From Nocardia stercoris (GTDB taxonomy: Bacteria > Actinomycetota > Actinomycetes > Mycobacteriales > Mycobacteriaceae), in NCBI RefSeq assembly GCF_003696265.1, contig NZ_RFFH01000001.1, positions 558,001-622,000 on the forward strand: a stretch of 64,000 nt of DNA. The letters run 5' to 3'. The notes below the pieces were generated by a model, which did no database searches, was not told the DNA's origin, and was given only the letters and a program-made list of their open reading frames with translations. This document shows, piece by piece, positions 43,264-50,526 of the stretch. Numbering within the stretch: the stretch's first letter is position 1; the number at the start of each line of letters is the position of its first letter. The position numbers and the translations under genes are program-made.

Positions 43264-43572
43264 GTGTCGATCGCGACCACTACTCGCGAGACATGCCGGA
43301 CGACCGTGGCCTCGACGCCTCGCACCCGGGGTATCGCACTCACGCTGCCCTGCCGGGCCGGCAACCCTGACCTCTGGTTCGCCGAGAGCCCTGCTCAGCT
43401 GGAGGAGGCGAAGGCGCTGTGCGCCAGCTGCCCGATCCGCTCGGGCTGCCTGACGGCGGCCATCGATCGCGCCGAGCCCTGGGGTGTCTGGGGTGGCGAG
43501 ATCTTCGACCAGGGTGTCGTCATCGCCCGCAAGCGGCCGCGTGGCCGTCCGCGCAAGATCGCCGTCGCCTAG
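43264..43572 (+). CDS. whiB7: WhiB7 transcriptional activator
   Basis: A 102-residue iron-sulfur WhiB-family protein. The four cluster cysteines are in LPCRAGNPDLWF, then ALCASC and RSGC. The sigma-contact turn is EPWGVWGGE. The C-terminal AT-hook RPRGRPRK is specific to WhiB7, the master activator of intrinsic antibiotic resistance (efflux, ribosome protection, modifying enzymes). It starts with GTG at 43264 with AAGGAG 8 bases upstream. Control by autoactivation and leader attenuation is described in the neighbouring entries. Confidence 0.96.
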   Translation: MSIATTTRETCRTTVASTPRTRGIALTLPCRAGNPDLWFAESPAQLEEAKALCASCPIRSGCLTAAIDRAEPWGVWGGEIFDQGVVIARKRPRGRPRKIAVA

Positions 43573-43605
43573 AAATGAAGGCGTCCGATCGATCTCGAGA
43601 CAACT

Positions 43606-43645
43606 CGAGCCCCGCACTGGGGACCCCGGTGCGGGGCTCGTTTTG
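43606..43645 (+). terminator. Terminator of whiB7
   Basis: CGAGCCCCGCAC (43606-43617) pairs perfectly with GTGCGGGGCTCG (43629-43640) and is followed by TTTT. It is a strong rho-independent terminator 34 bases after the whiB7 stop. Confidence 0.93.
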
Positions 43646-43742
43646 CGTCCGGGGGTCGTTCGTTCTCGCTACCGGTCCCGCACCGAGTGCATCGAGTCCC
43701 CGCGACCTGCGCGGTGTGATTGGCATCGATTGCAGGCCAATG

Positions 43743-43853
43743 TCATCGGCGTTCGATGCAGAGGATTTCCTCGGGGGTGTGCTGGGCGCTCGAGGTTCGT
43801 TGCGCGGTCAAAACGATGACGCGGCCACTCGTGGTATCCACCTTGGCTTCCAT
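43743..43853 (-). CDS. Possible 36-codon ORF in the whiB7/ABC1-kinase interval
   Basis: The interval 43646-44064 has no clear gene. Within it a minus-strand ORF begins ATG at 43853 and gives MEAKVDTTSGRVIVLTAQ then RTSSAQHTPEEILCIERR. About 74 percent of its codons end in G or C, and the sequence looks protein-like (two beta-strand-type stretches). A weak ACGAG lies near the ribosome-site position. It might be a small protein cotranscribed with the leftward ABC1 kinase, but I cannot exclude chance. Confidence 0.3.
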   Translation of the reverse strand: MEAKVDTTSGRVIVLTAQRTSSAQHTPEEILCIERR

Positions 43854-44064
43854 ACTCGACTCGTTCCCGTCGGTGATGTGCGGTGCGCGCCAGGTGGCGC
43901 TGCCGGTCGCTGGATGCGGAGTGCATACCGCCCGACGAGAACCGGACCGGCGGCGGAGCCTTCCCCGGTGTCGGCCATGGGCGCCCCCTATCCCCGTAGA
44001 ACTCTCTGAGACTCCCTTGTATCAGATTTCCGACTCGGGTGTCCGGCTCAGCAGGGGCGAATTG

Positions 44065-45411
44065 TCAACTCGCGGCGCGGAATTCGTTGTACCCGGCCAC
44101 CCATTCGCGGATCAGGCGCATGAACGGCACCTCCGCGTCGAGCTGGGCGGCGATGCCCAGCGAGCCCATCAGGACGCGGACCGCCATCGTGTGTTCCGCG
44201 GGCAGCTTGAGCGACCAGGAGGTGCGGATCTCGGGGGAGTTGATGTCGGTGGCGCGGCCGGCGACGCGCTGCATCCAGCGGCGCGAGACGTGGAAGGTGT
44301 CGGAGCGAATCGGGTCCAGGAACGGGCGCAGGAAGGCTTCGACTTCCTCGGCGGTGACCGTCTTGCCGGGTAGTACCCAGCCGTCCTCGTGCAGCAGCGC
44401 GGTCAGTTCCTCGTAACGGTCGTCCTCCAGCAGCGCGACCATCTGCCCGAGAACGGCGGGAATGCCGTCGGGCATCGGACCGCAGAGGCCGTAGTCGATC
44501 ACCGCGAGCCGGCCGTCCGGCATCAGCATGAAGTTGCCCGGGTGCGGGTCGCCGTGCAGCAGTCCGACGGTGTGCGGTGCGGTGAAGTGGAATTCGGTCA
44601 GCAGAGCGGCGACCCGGTTGCGGAGTTGCGCGGTGCCCTCCGGGTCGGCCAGCCCGTCGGCGATGATCGCCGACAGCGGCGTCGCGTCGGGAAGCCATTC
44701 GGTCACAACGACTTTCGGTGCGCTGGCGACCACCTTGGGTATGAGGAACCGGGGATGACCGGCGAAACCCGCGGCGAAGGCGCGCTGGTGGTCCGCCTCG
44801 ATCCGGTAGTCGAGTTCCTCCTCCATCCGCTCGCTGATCTCGTCGAGCAGCGGTTTGACGTCGGAGGCCTGCAGTAGTGAGGCGATGGTGCCGCCCATGC
44901 GGCGCAGGGTCTTGAGGTCGGCGCGCAATGCCTCGTCGGCGCCGGGGTACTGCACTTTCACCGCGACCGCGCGGCCGTCGGACCAGGTGGCCCGGTGGAC
45001 CTGGCCGATGCTGGCGGAGGCCGCCGGGGTGTCGTCGAAGTCCTGGAACCGGTCGCGCCAGCCGGTGCCGAGCTGCTGGGCGAGCACCCGGTGGACGGTG
45101 GCGGCCGGCATCGGCGGGGCCTGGGCCTGCAGCTTGGTGAGTGCCTCGCGGTAGTGGACGCCCATCTTGTCGGGCACCGCGGCCTCCATGACCGACAGGG
45201 CCTGCCCGAACTTCATGGCGCCGCCCTTGAGCTCGCCCAGGACGGCGAAGAGCTGTGCGGCGGCCTTCTCGTTGAGCTCGGCGTTGATCTCGGTGCGGTC
45301 GCCCCCGACGAGCTTGCGGCCGAAGCCGACGGCCGCGCGGCCGGCGATGCCCAGCGGGATCTTGGCGAGCTTGGCATTGCGGGAGGAGCGGCGGCGCACG
45401 ATATCGGACAC
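44065..45411 (-). CDS. ABC1/UbiB-like atypical kinase
   Basis: A 448-residue protein of the ABC1 (UbiB/AarF) family. It has the family KxGQ element (GELKGGAMKFGQALSVMEAAVPD), a nucleotide loop ASASIGQVHRA, the lysine in VAVKVQYPGADE, the catalytic loop LLHGDPHPGNFML and the metal-binding DYG. These atypical kinases or ATPases support lipid or quinone metabolism; no membrane helix is seen here. The gene corresponds in position to Rv3197. I chose GTG at 45411 because relatives start just before RRRSSRNAKLAKIPLG. It is divergent from the J-domain gene. Confidence 0.9.
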   Translation of the reverse strand: MSDIVRRRSSRNAKLAKIPLGIAGRAAVGFGRKLVGGDRTEINAELNEKAAAQLFAVLGELKGGAMKFGQALSVMEAAVPDKMGVHYREALTKLQAQAPPMPAATVHRVLAQQLGTGWRDRFQDFDDTPAASASIGQVHRATWSDGRAVAVKVQYPGADEALRADLKTLRRMGGTIASLLQASDVKPLLDEISERMEEELDYRIEADHQRAFAAGFAGHPRFLIPKVVASAPKVVVTEWLPDATPLSAIIADGLADPEGTAQLRNRVAALLTEFHFTAPHTVGLLHGDPHPGNFMLMPDGRLAVIDYGLCGPMPDGIPAVLGQMVALLEDDRYEELTALLHEDGWVLPGKTVTAEEVEAFLRPFLDPIRSDTFHVSRRWMQRVAGRATDINSPEIRTSWSLKLPAEHTMAVRVLMGSLGIAAQLDAEVPFMRLIREWVAGYNEFRAAS

Positions 45412-45500
45412 ACACCCATCATGGCCGAGGGGAGCCGGGGTCCGCACGGAGAATTTGATCATCCGCGCGCGGGCGGTGGTGTGCGTCACGCGGCGAAGAC

Positions 45501-45521
45501 TTTTTGTCTCTGTGACAAAAA
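45501..45521. promoter_or_regulatory. Inverted repeat in the ABC1-kinase/J-domain divergent promoter
   Basis: TTTTTGTC and GACAAAAA, perfect 8-base arms around TCTGT, stand out in an otherwise GC-rich stretch. It may be an operator, or, read rightward, an AT-rich promoter element for the J-domain gene. Confidence 0.55.
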
Positions 45522-45546
45522 ATTGCCCGAGGGGGTGTTGCGCGCT

Positions 45547-45569
45547 GTTTTAGTCGAGTAGGCTAAAAC
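45547..45569. promoter_or_regulatory. Palindromic operator directly before the J-domain/pseudokinase gene
   Basis: GTTTTAG and CTAAAAC, perfect 7-base arms with a 9-base centre, end one base before the ATG at 45571. TAGTC-type palindromes with AT-rich flanks resemble the boxes of NrtR-family Nudix regulators. Such a regulator is encoded at 49.84 kb, so it may control this operon. Confidence 0.55.
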
Positions 45570-45570
45570 T

Positions 45571-46572
45571 ATGAACACCGCACGAGAGGCCGCCGACACC
45601 ATCGCGGCGGCAGACCGGCCCGAGGATCTGTTCGGTAGCGCCGCAACAGATTCCGCGGCCCGGCAGGCCGCCCGCCGGCGGTACCACCGGCTGGCCGCCC
45701 TGGTGCACCCGGACCGAACAGGCGGCTCCGGCACGGCCTTTCACCGGTTGAACGACTTCTATCGCCAATGGATGTCCGGGAGTGCCGGCGACCCGATCGC
45801 CGGATACTGCGGCGCGCACCCGATCGGGCCACTGCACGCGCGCGGCTCGGTCGCCGACCTCTACCGCTCCGGATCCGATGCGGTCCTGAAGATTCCGCGC
45901 ACCACCGCGGCCAACCGGTTGCTGGCCGGCGAGCGCAACGCCCTCGGTGACCTGAGCGACCTCGCCGCACGGGAGCCGTGGCTGCGGCCCTACTTCCCGC
46001 AGCTGCGCGACACCGTCGACCACCTCGACACCGGTACCGGGCAGACCCGCACCGTGAACGTGCTCGGCGCGCTCACCGAGGGCTTCGTCACACTCGCCCA
46101 GGTGCGCGCCGCGTACCCGGGCGGCCTCGACCCGCGGGACTACGCCTGGATGCACCGGCGGCTACTGCGCTGCCTGGCCGGCGCCGCGCTGGCCGGCTGG
46201 GTGCACACCGCCGTGGTCCCGGAGAACGTGCTGATCCATCCCCGCCTGCACGGTGTGGTGCTGGCCGGCTGGTCGTTCGCCACCCGCCCCGGCCGCCCGG
46301 CCGCCGCCACGCTGCGGGCCGCCGCCGGCCCACCCGAACTCACCGTGGCCGTGGCCCCGGAAACCGACGTGTTCCAGGCACATCGGCTCATGCTCGCCAT
46401 GCTCGGCGACCGCGCGCCCGCACCGATGCGCGCCTTCGCCACCGGCTGCCTGCAACCCGAGCCGCGCCTGCGGCCCGCGGCGGCCGACCTGCTCGACGAA
46501 TTCGACGACCTGCTCGACCGGCTCTACGGACAGCGCCGCTTCCGGCCGTTCGACCTACCGAAAGGACAGTGA
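45571..46572 (+). CDS. J-domain/pseudokinase fusion protein
   Basis: A 333-residue protein. Residues 33-52 (AARRRYHRLAALVHPDRTGG) are a J-domain-like hairpin with HPD at 46-48, the motif that stimulates Hsp70 ATPase. Residues 95-325 resemble a protein kinase fold: VLKIPRT has the lysine, GWVHTAVVPENVLIHP stands where HxDxxxxN should be (the Asp is missing), and LAGWSFA replaces DFG. Catalysis is therefore unlikely. No membrane segment is seen. It is followed 2 bases later by a VWA gene. This pairing recalls TerY-type VWA/kinase modules. Its exact role is unknown; it may be a scaffold that recruits a chaperone. Confidence 0.68.
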   Translation: MNTAREAADTIAAADRPEDLFGSAATDSAARQAARRRYHRLAALVHPDRTGGSGTAFHRLNDFYRQWMSGSAGDPIAGYCGAHPIGPLHARGSVADLYRSGSDAVLKIPRTTAANRLLAGERNALGDLSDLAAREPWLRPYFPQLRDTVDHLDTGTGQTRTVNVLGALTEGFVTLAQVRAAYPGGLDPRDYAWMHRRLLRCLAGAALAGWVHTAVVPENVLIHPRLHGVVLAGWSFATRPGRPAAATLRAAAGPPELTVAVAPETDVFQAHRLMLAMLGDRAPAPMRAFATGCLQPEPRLRPAAADLLDEFDDLLDRLYGQRRFRPFDLPKGQ

Positions 46573-46574
46573 CC

Positions 46575-47561
46575 ATGGGATACGGATCCTGGGACGACAG
46601 CACCTACGCCGCCGCGCGCACCTTCCGCGCCGCCCACGGCCTCGACGACTTCGGCTACACCGCCGAGATGCGGGACAAGCCGTACGCGGAGTGGGTCGTA
46701 CACACCTCGCTCGACCCGGCGGGAGTGGCCGTGCGCGAATCGCGGGACTCGGCCGATCACGGCGCGTCGCTGCCGATCGCGGTGCTGTTCGACGTCACCG
46801 GCTCGATGGGCCGGGTACCGCGGATCATGCAGGAGAAGCTGAGCAAACTGCACGGCCTGCTGCAGCGCAAGGGCTACGCCGACGACCCGCAGATCATGTT
46901 CGGCGCCATCGGCGACGCGGACACCGACCGGGCACCGCTGCAGGTCGGCCAGTTCGAATCCGACAACCGGATGGACGACCAGCTGCGCCTGATCCTGCTC
47001 GAAGGCGGCGGCGGCGGACAGAAGAGCGAAAGTTACGAGCTCGCCGCCTATTTCATGGCCCGGCACACCGCCGCCGACGCCTGGGACAAGCGCGGCCGCA
47101 AGGGCTACCTGTTCATCGTCGGCGACGAACTGAACAAGCCCCGGCTGTCGGCGCGGCACGTGCGCTCGGTGCTCGGTGACGCTGTGGCGCAGGACATCTC
47201 GGTGCCCTCGATCTACCGGGAGCTGAGCGACCGCTGGCACGTGCACTACGTGCTTCCGAATCAGTCGGCGTACTACACCGACCCCGAGATCGCCGAGCAT
47301 TGGCAGGGCCTGCTCGGCGAGCGGTTCCTGCGCCTCGACGACCCCGCCGCGGTCTGCGAACTCATCGCGCTGACCATCGGCATCACCGAGGACCGCGTGG
47401 ATCTCGGTGCGGGACTGGCGGATCTGCGCGACATCGGCTCACCGGCCGAGGCCGAAGCCGTGGGCAAGGCGCTGGCACCGCTGGGTGCGGTGGCACGCAA
47501 CCGCAGCGTGGGCGTGCTGCCACCGGCCACAGTCGGCATCGACGAGGTCGACGGGCTCTGA
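46575..47561 (+). CDS. VWA-domain protein
   Basis: A 328-residue von Willebrand factor A domain protein. The metal-ion-dependent adhesion site starts with LFDVTGSMGRVP near residues 72-83 and is completed by later Thr/Asp (GDADTDRAPL, FIVGDELN). The N-terminal 60 residues (GYGSWDDSTYAAARTFRAAHGLDDFGY) are characteristic of this subgroup. It lacks signal peptide and membrane helix, so it is cytoplasmic. AAAGGA lies 9 bases upstream of ATG, and it follows the J-domain/pseudokinase by 2 bases; the two surely form one transcript and probably one complex. Its partner protein is unknown. Confidence 0.8.
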   Translation: MGYGSWDDSTYAAARTFRAAHGLDDFGYTAEMRDKPYAEWVVHTSLDPAGVAVRESRDSADHGASLPIAVLFDVTGSMGRVPRIMQEKLSKLHGLLQRKGYADDPQIMFGAIGDADTDRAPLQVGQFESDNRMDDQLRLILLEGGGGGQKSESYELAAYFMARHTAADAWDKRGRKGYLFIVGDELNKPRLSARHVRSVLGDAVAQDISVPSIYRELSDRWHVHYVLPNQSAYYTDPEIAEHWQGLLGERFLRLDDPAAVCELIALTIGITEDRVDLGAGLADLRDIGSPAEAEAVGKALAPLGAVARNRSVGVLPPATVGIDEVDGL

Positions 47562-47610
47562 TCGGTCGCGCGGCGCCTCGCCGTTCCGCGGCCGGGCCCG
47601 CCGCCTCGAT

Positions 47611-47826
47611 GGGTCGGTGGGCCAGGTTGTGGGGCACAGATACTCTCGCTGCGCTCGCGGCCTGGTCCGGCCGTGGTGGACGGGATCGGTGGGCCAGGTT
47701 GTGGAGCACGGGTACTCTCGCCGCGCTCGCGGCCTGGTCCGGCCGTGGTGGACGGGATCGGTGGGCCAGGTTGTGGAGCACGGGTACTCTCGCCGCGCTC
47801 GCGGCCTGGTCCGGCCGAGGTGGTCG
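47611..47826 (+). repeat. 72-base tandem repeat, three copies
   Basis: Units begin at 47611, 47683 and 47755; copies 2 and 3 are almost identical and copy 1 differs at a few positions. A degenerate partial fourth unit follows to about 47855. The array lies between the VWA stop and the adenylosuccinate-synthetase-like start. The period is a multiple of three, but no ORF with a credible start uses it. Confidence 0.9.
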
Positions 47827-47860
47827 GGGTCGGTGGGTCCGGTCGTGGGGTGCGGACGCC

Positions 47861-48022
47861 GCTGGGAAGGTCGGGGTCGCTGGGAATGTCGGGGTCGCTG
47901 GGAATGTCGGGGTCGCTGGGAATGTCGGGGTCGCCGGGAAGGCCGGGGCCGCCGGGAAGGCCGGGGCCGCCGGGAAGGCCGGGGCCGCCGGGAAGGCCGG
48001 GGCCGCCGGGAAGGCCGGGGCC
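47861..48022 (+). repeat. 18-base tandem repeat, nine copies
   Basis: Nine 18-base units run without gaps from 47861. Units 1-4 read GCTGGGAA(G/T)GTCGGGGTC and units 5-9 GCCGGGAAGGCCGGGGCC, so there are two homogenised blocks. Read in one frame they would encode a collagen-like VGVAGN/AGAAGK repeat open into the next gene, but no start or ribosome site supports translation. Confidence 0.92.
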
Positions 48023-48172
48023 GCCGTATCGGCGCGGCCGATCGGCTTCGGTCGTTCAGCCGCGGGTCACCGCCGCAGTTGCCGACCGTCCCGGTCGGCA
48101 TCGCCGATGGCGGGTCTCGATTCGTGTCGTGCGGCCGGTCGGTATGTGAATGAACTGCTGATGGAGGCGAGG

Positions 48173-49462
48173 ATGTTCGGCGACAAGCACCTGATTGTGG
48201 TGGATCTGGGGTTCGGAGATGCGGGGAAGGGCGCGACCGTCGACTGGTTGTGTTCGGCCGAAGCGGATCTCGGGGTGGCGGCGGTGGTCCGGTTCAACGG
48301 TGGCGCGCAGGCCGCGCACAACGTGGTCGTGGGCGGGCGGCACCACACGTTTCAGCAGTTCGGGGCGGGGACACTGTCGGGGGTGCCCACGTTCCTGTCG
48401 CGGCACATGCTGGTTGAGCCGATCCGGCTGGCCGGTGAGGCGCGGGAGTTGGCCGCGCTCGGGGTGCGGGATCCGTTGTCGCTGTTGACCGTCGACGCGG
48501 ACGCGTTGCTCACCACCCCGATTCACGGGGCCGCCAACCGTTGCCGGGAGGATGCGCGGGGTGCCGCCCGGCACGGTTCGTGCGGGATCGGGATCGGGGA
48601 GACCGCGGCCTACGCGCTCGACCACCCCACCGACGCCCCGCGGGTCGGCGACTGCCTTCGCCCGGAGGCGTTGCGGCGCAAGCTGATCGAGCTCGCCGAG
48701 CACTACCGGCCGCTGCTGGCCGGTGGTGCGCACGGGTATCCGCCGATCGCCGACCTGGTCGAGATGTACCGCGAGTTCGGCCGGGCCGTGCGGATCGGGC
48801 CCGGTACGGCACTGGCCGGGTTCGCGGCGGCCGGGCGGCTGGTGTTCGAAGGCGCGCAGGGCGTACTGCTCGACGAATGGCGTGGGCTGCACCCGTATAC
48901 GACGTGGTCGACGGTGGAACCGCGCAATGCCCGCGCCCTGCTCGCCGAGATCGGCGCTGCGGGTGCGGTACTCGGCGTGACCCGCGCGTACCAGACCCGG
49001 CACGGTGCCGGACCGTTCCCCACCGAGGACCCGGCGCTGCGGATTCCCGAGCCGCACAACGGAACCGGCCGCTACCAGGGCGCCTTCCGCCGCGGCCACC
49101 TCGACCCGATCCTGCTGCGCTACGCCGTGGCCGCCTGCGCCGGCATCGACGGCCTGGTCGTCAACCACCTCGACGCCCTGGCCACCGAGCCCGGCCTCCG
49201 CCTGGCCACGGCCTACCGCACCGCCGCAGGCGAACTCACCCGAATCCCCTACGGCCCTTGGTGCGACCTCACCCACCAGCAACACCTCACCGACCTCCTC
49301 ACCACCGCCACCCCGATCCTCACCGACCTGCCCACCGACCTGCCCGCCGAACTGGATCGCGCCCTCGGCGCCCCGGTAGTACTGACCGCTGCCGGCCCCG
49401 ACCGCGCGGACCGGCAGGTGCGTCACCCGATTCACGCCGGACTGCTCGCCGCAGTGCGATGA
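48173..49462 (+). CDS. Diverged adenylosuccinate-synthetase-like protein
   Basis: A 429-residue protein with the length and fold of PurA, which joins IMP and aspartate using GTP. Key sites are altered. The P-loop GDEGKGK reads GDAGKGA, and NGGxNAGH reads NGGAQAAHNV, although the catalytic Asp and His are kept. EGAQGVLLDEWRGLHPYTTWST is well preserved, while the C-terminal part (NGTGRYQGAFRRGHLDPILLRYAVA) deviates from the PurA substrate region. It may act on another nucleotide, as PurZ does in phages that make aminoadenine. ATG at 48173 is chosen for its GGAGG site 5 bases upstream. It lies in the J-domain/VWA/Nudix group and is unlikely to be the housekeeping PurA. Confidence 0.75.
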   Translation: MFGDKHLIVVDLGFGDAGKGATVDWLCSAEADLGVAAVVRFNGGAQAAHNVVVGGRHHTFQQFGAGTLSGVPTFLSRHMLVEPIRLAGEARELAALGVRDPLSLLTVDADALLTTPIHGAANRCREDARGAARHGSCGIGIGETAAYALDHPTDAPRVGDCLRPEALRRKLIELAEHYRPLLAGGAHGYPPIADLVEMYREFGRAVRIGPGTALAGFAAAGRLVFEGAQGVLLDEWRGLHPYTTWSTVEPRNARALLAEIGAAGAVLGVTRAYQTRHGAGPFPTEDPALRIPEPHNGTGRYQGAFRRGHLDPILLRYAVAACAGIDGLVVNHLDALATEPGLRLATAYRTAAGELTRIPYGPWCDLTHQQHLTDLLTTATPILTDLPTDLPAELDRALGAPVVLTAAGPDRADRQVRHPIHAGLLAAVR

Positions 49463-49837
49463 CCAGCTGGATCCCGGTTGCCCGCCGGGAACGGGTGGAA
49501 CCGGCACGTGCGTCGGCGGGTCCAGATCACTGGTTTGCCCACTCGACGACCGGATTTCGATCGAATTCGAGCTGGGCTGTGCGCCAGGATGTTCGGCAGG
49601 AGCCACTGGCCCCTGCGACCACCCGGATTCCGATCGGCTCCGGGCCTGGTGCGAGTTGGCTTGTGTGCCTAGAGGTTCGGCAGGAGCCGCTGCCGTTGAG
49701 GCGAACGCCAGGAGTGGCACCATGCGCACGCTGGGATCGAGTGCTCGCTGTCCGGAATCGGCTCGGGTCGCGGTGGCGGTGACCGCCGAATCGCAGCGAT
49801 GCACGCTGGGCGCGGGGTGGCGGTCGGGCGGTGGGGC
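49463..49837. repeat. Intergenic region with an imperfect direct duplication
   Basis: No credible gene is seen in these 375 bases. Two related modules, 49551-49604 and 49624-49688, share CGGATT(T/C)CGATCG at the left and GTTCGGCAGGAGCC at the right. Their weak similarity in sequence style to the adnB insertion (ATTCGAGCT-(T/G)GGCT present in both, opposite orientation) hints at a dispersed repeat family. The right end should contain the promoter of the Nudix regulator. Confidence 0.45.
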
Positions 49838-50503
49838 ATGATGCTGGGCGTGGAACAGCAATCGGCGGTGTCGCTGGACGTGGTGACCTTGCGCTACGGC
49901 GCCGATGATCCGACCGTGACCGTGGGGGTGGCGCCGCGGCAGTGGGATCCGTTCGCCGGGCAGCTCGCGTTGCCCGGCGTGTTGTTGCGGCGAGGGGAGC
50001 GGCTGGTCGAGGCGGCGTATCGGGCGGTGCAGACGAAACTCGGTGTGCCCGAAGGGGCGATCGCGGCGGCGGGGCAGCTGGTCACGTTCGACGAACCGGC
50101 GCGTGATCCGCGCGGCCCGACCCTGTCGATCGTCATGTGGGCGGTGGTGGCCGGGCCGGAACGTTCGGGGCCCGATACCGAATGGGCGGCGTTCGACGAC
50201 CTCCCGCCGCTGGCCTTCGACCATGACGCCATCGTCGCCACCGCGCGCAGCCTGCTGGCACGGCTGCTGTGGAAGGACCTGCCGTTCACCCGTGCCCTGC
50301 TGGGCGAACGCTTCCCCGCCACCCGCGCGGTGCAGGCGACCGCCGCCCTCGACGGCGTGAAACCGGACCCGGGCAACCTCAACCGCACCCTCGCCGCCCT
50401 GCCGGGCCTCACCCGCACCGACGAACGCGTGCGGGTGAAGTCGACCGGCCGCCCGGCCGCGGTCTGGGCCTTCGACCCGGCGAACCACGACGCCGCGGGA
50501 TAA
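49838..50503 (+). CDS. NrtR-like Nudix transcriptional regulator
   Basis: A 221-residue protein. An N-terminal Nudix fold (DVVTLRYGADDPTVTVGVAPRQ ... GQLALPGVLLRRGERLVEAAYRAVQTKLGV) has a degraded Nudix box: the REXXEE metal residues are gone. A C-terminal winged helix follows (LPFTRALLGERFPATRAVQAT ... NRTLAALPGLTRTDERVRVKSTGRPAAVWAF), whose final RPAAxxxF is the NrtR signature. NrtR proteins bind ADP-ribose or related nucleotides through the dead Nudix domain and repress target genes. A matching palindrome lies before the J-domain gene. ATG at 49838 is the likely start; 49841 or GTG 49850 are possible. Confidence 0.78.
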   Translation: MMLGVEQQSAVSLDVVTLRYGADDPTVTVGVAPRQWDPFAGQLALPGVLLRRGERLVEAAYRAVQTKLGVPEGAIAAAGQLVTFDEPARDPRGPTLSIVMWAVVAGPERSGPDTEWAAFDDLPPLAFDHDAIVATARSLLARLLWKDLPFTRALLGERFPATRAVQATAALDGVKPDPGNLNRTLAALPGLTRTDERVRVKSTGRPAAVWAFDPANHDAAG

Positions 50504-50526
50504 CCCGGCCATCGCCTCGCGCCCGT

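Noticed and set aside
43720..44373. A 217-codon plus-strand ORF after whiB7
   Set aside because: Its second half is antisense to the ABC1 kinase and the first half has poor coding bias and no ribosome site.
47861..48022. CRISPR array
   Set aside because: Units are contiguous with no spacers and no cas genes are present; it is a minisatellite.
47300..48172. Extension of the PurA-like frame back through the 18-base and 72-base arrays, giving a collagen-like N-terminus
   Set aside because: No start with a ribosome site, begins inside the VWA gene, and PurA relatives begin at the ATG at 48173 with a GGAGG site.
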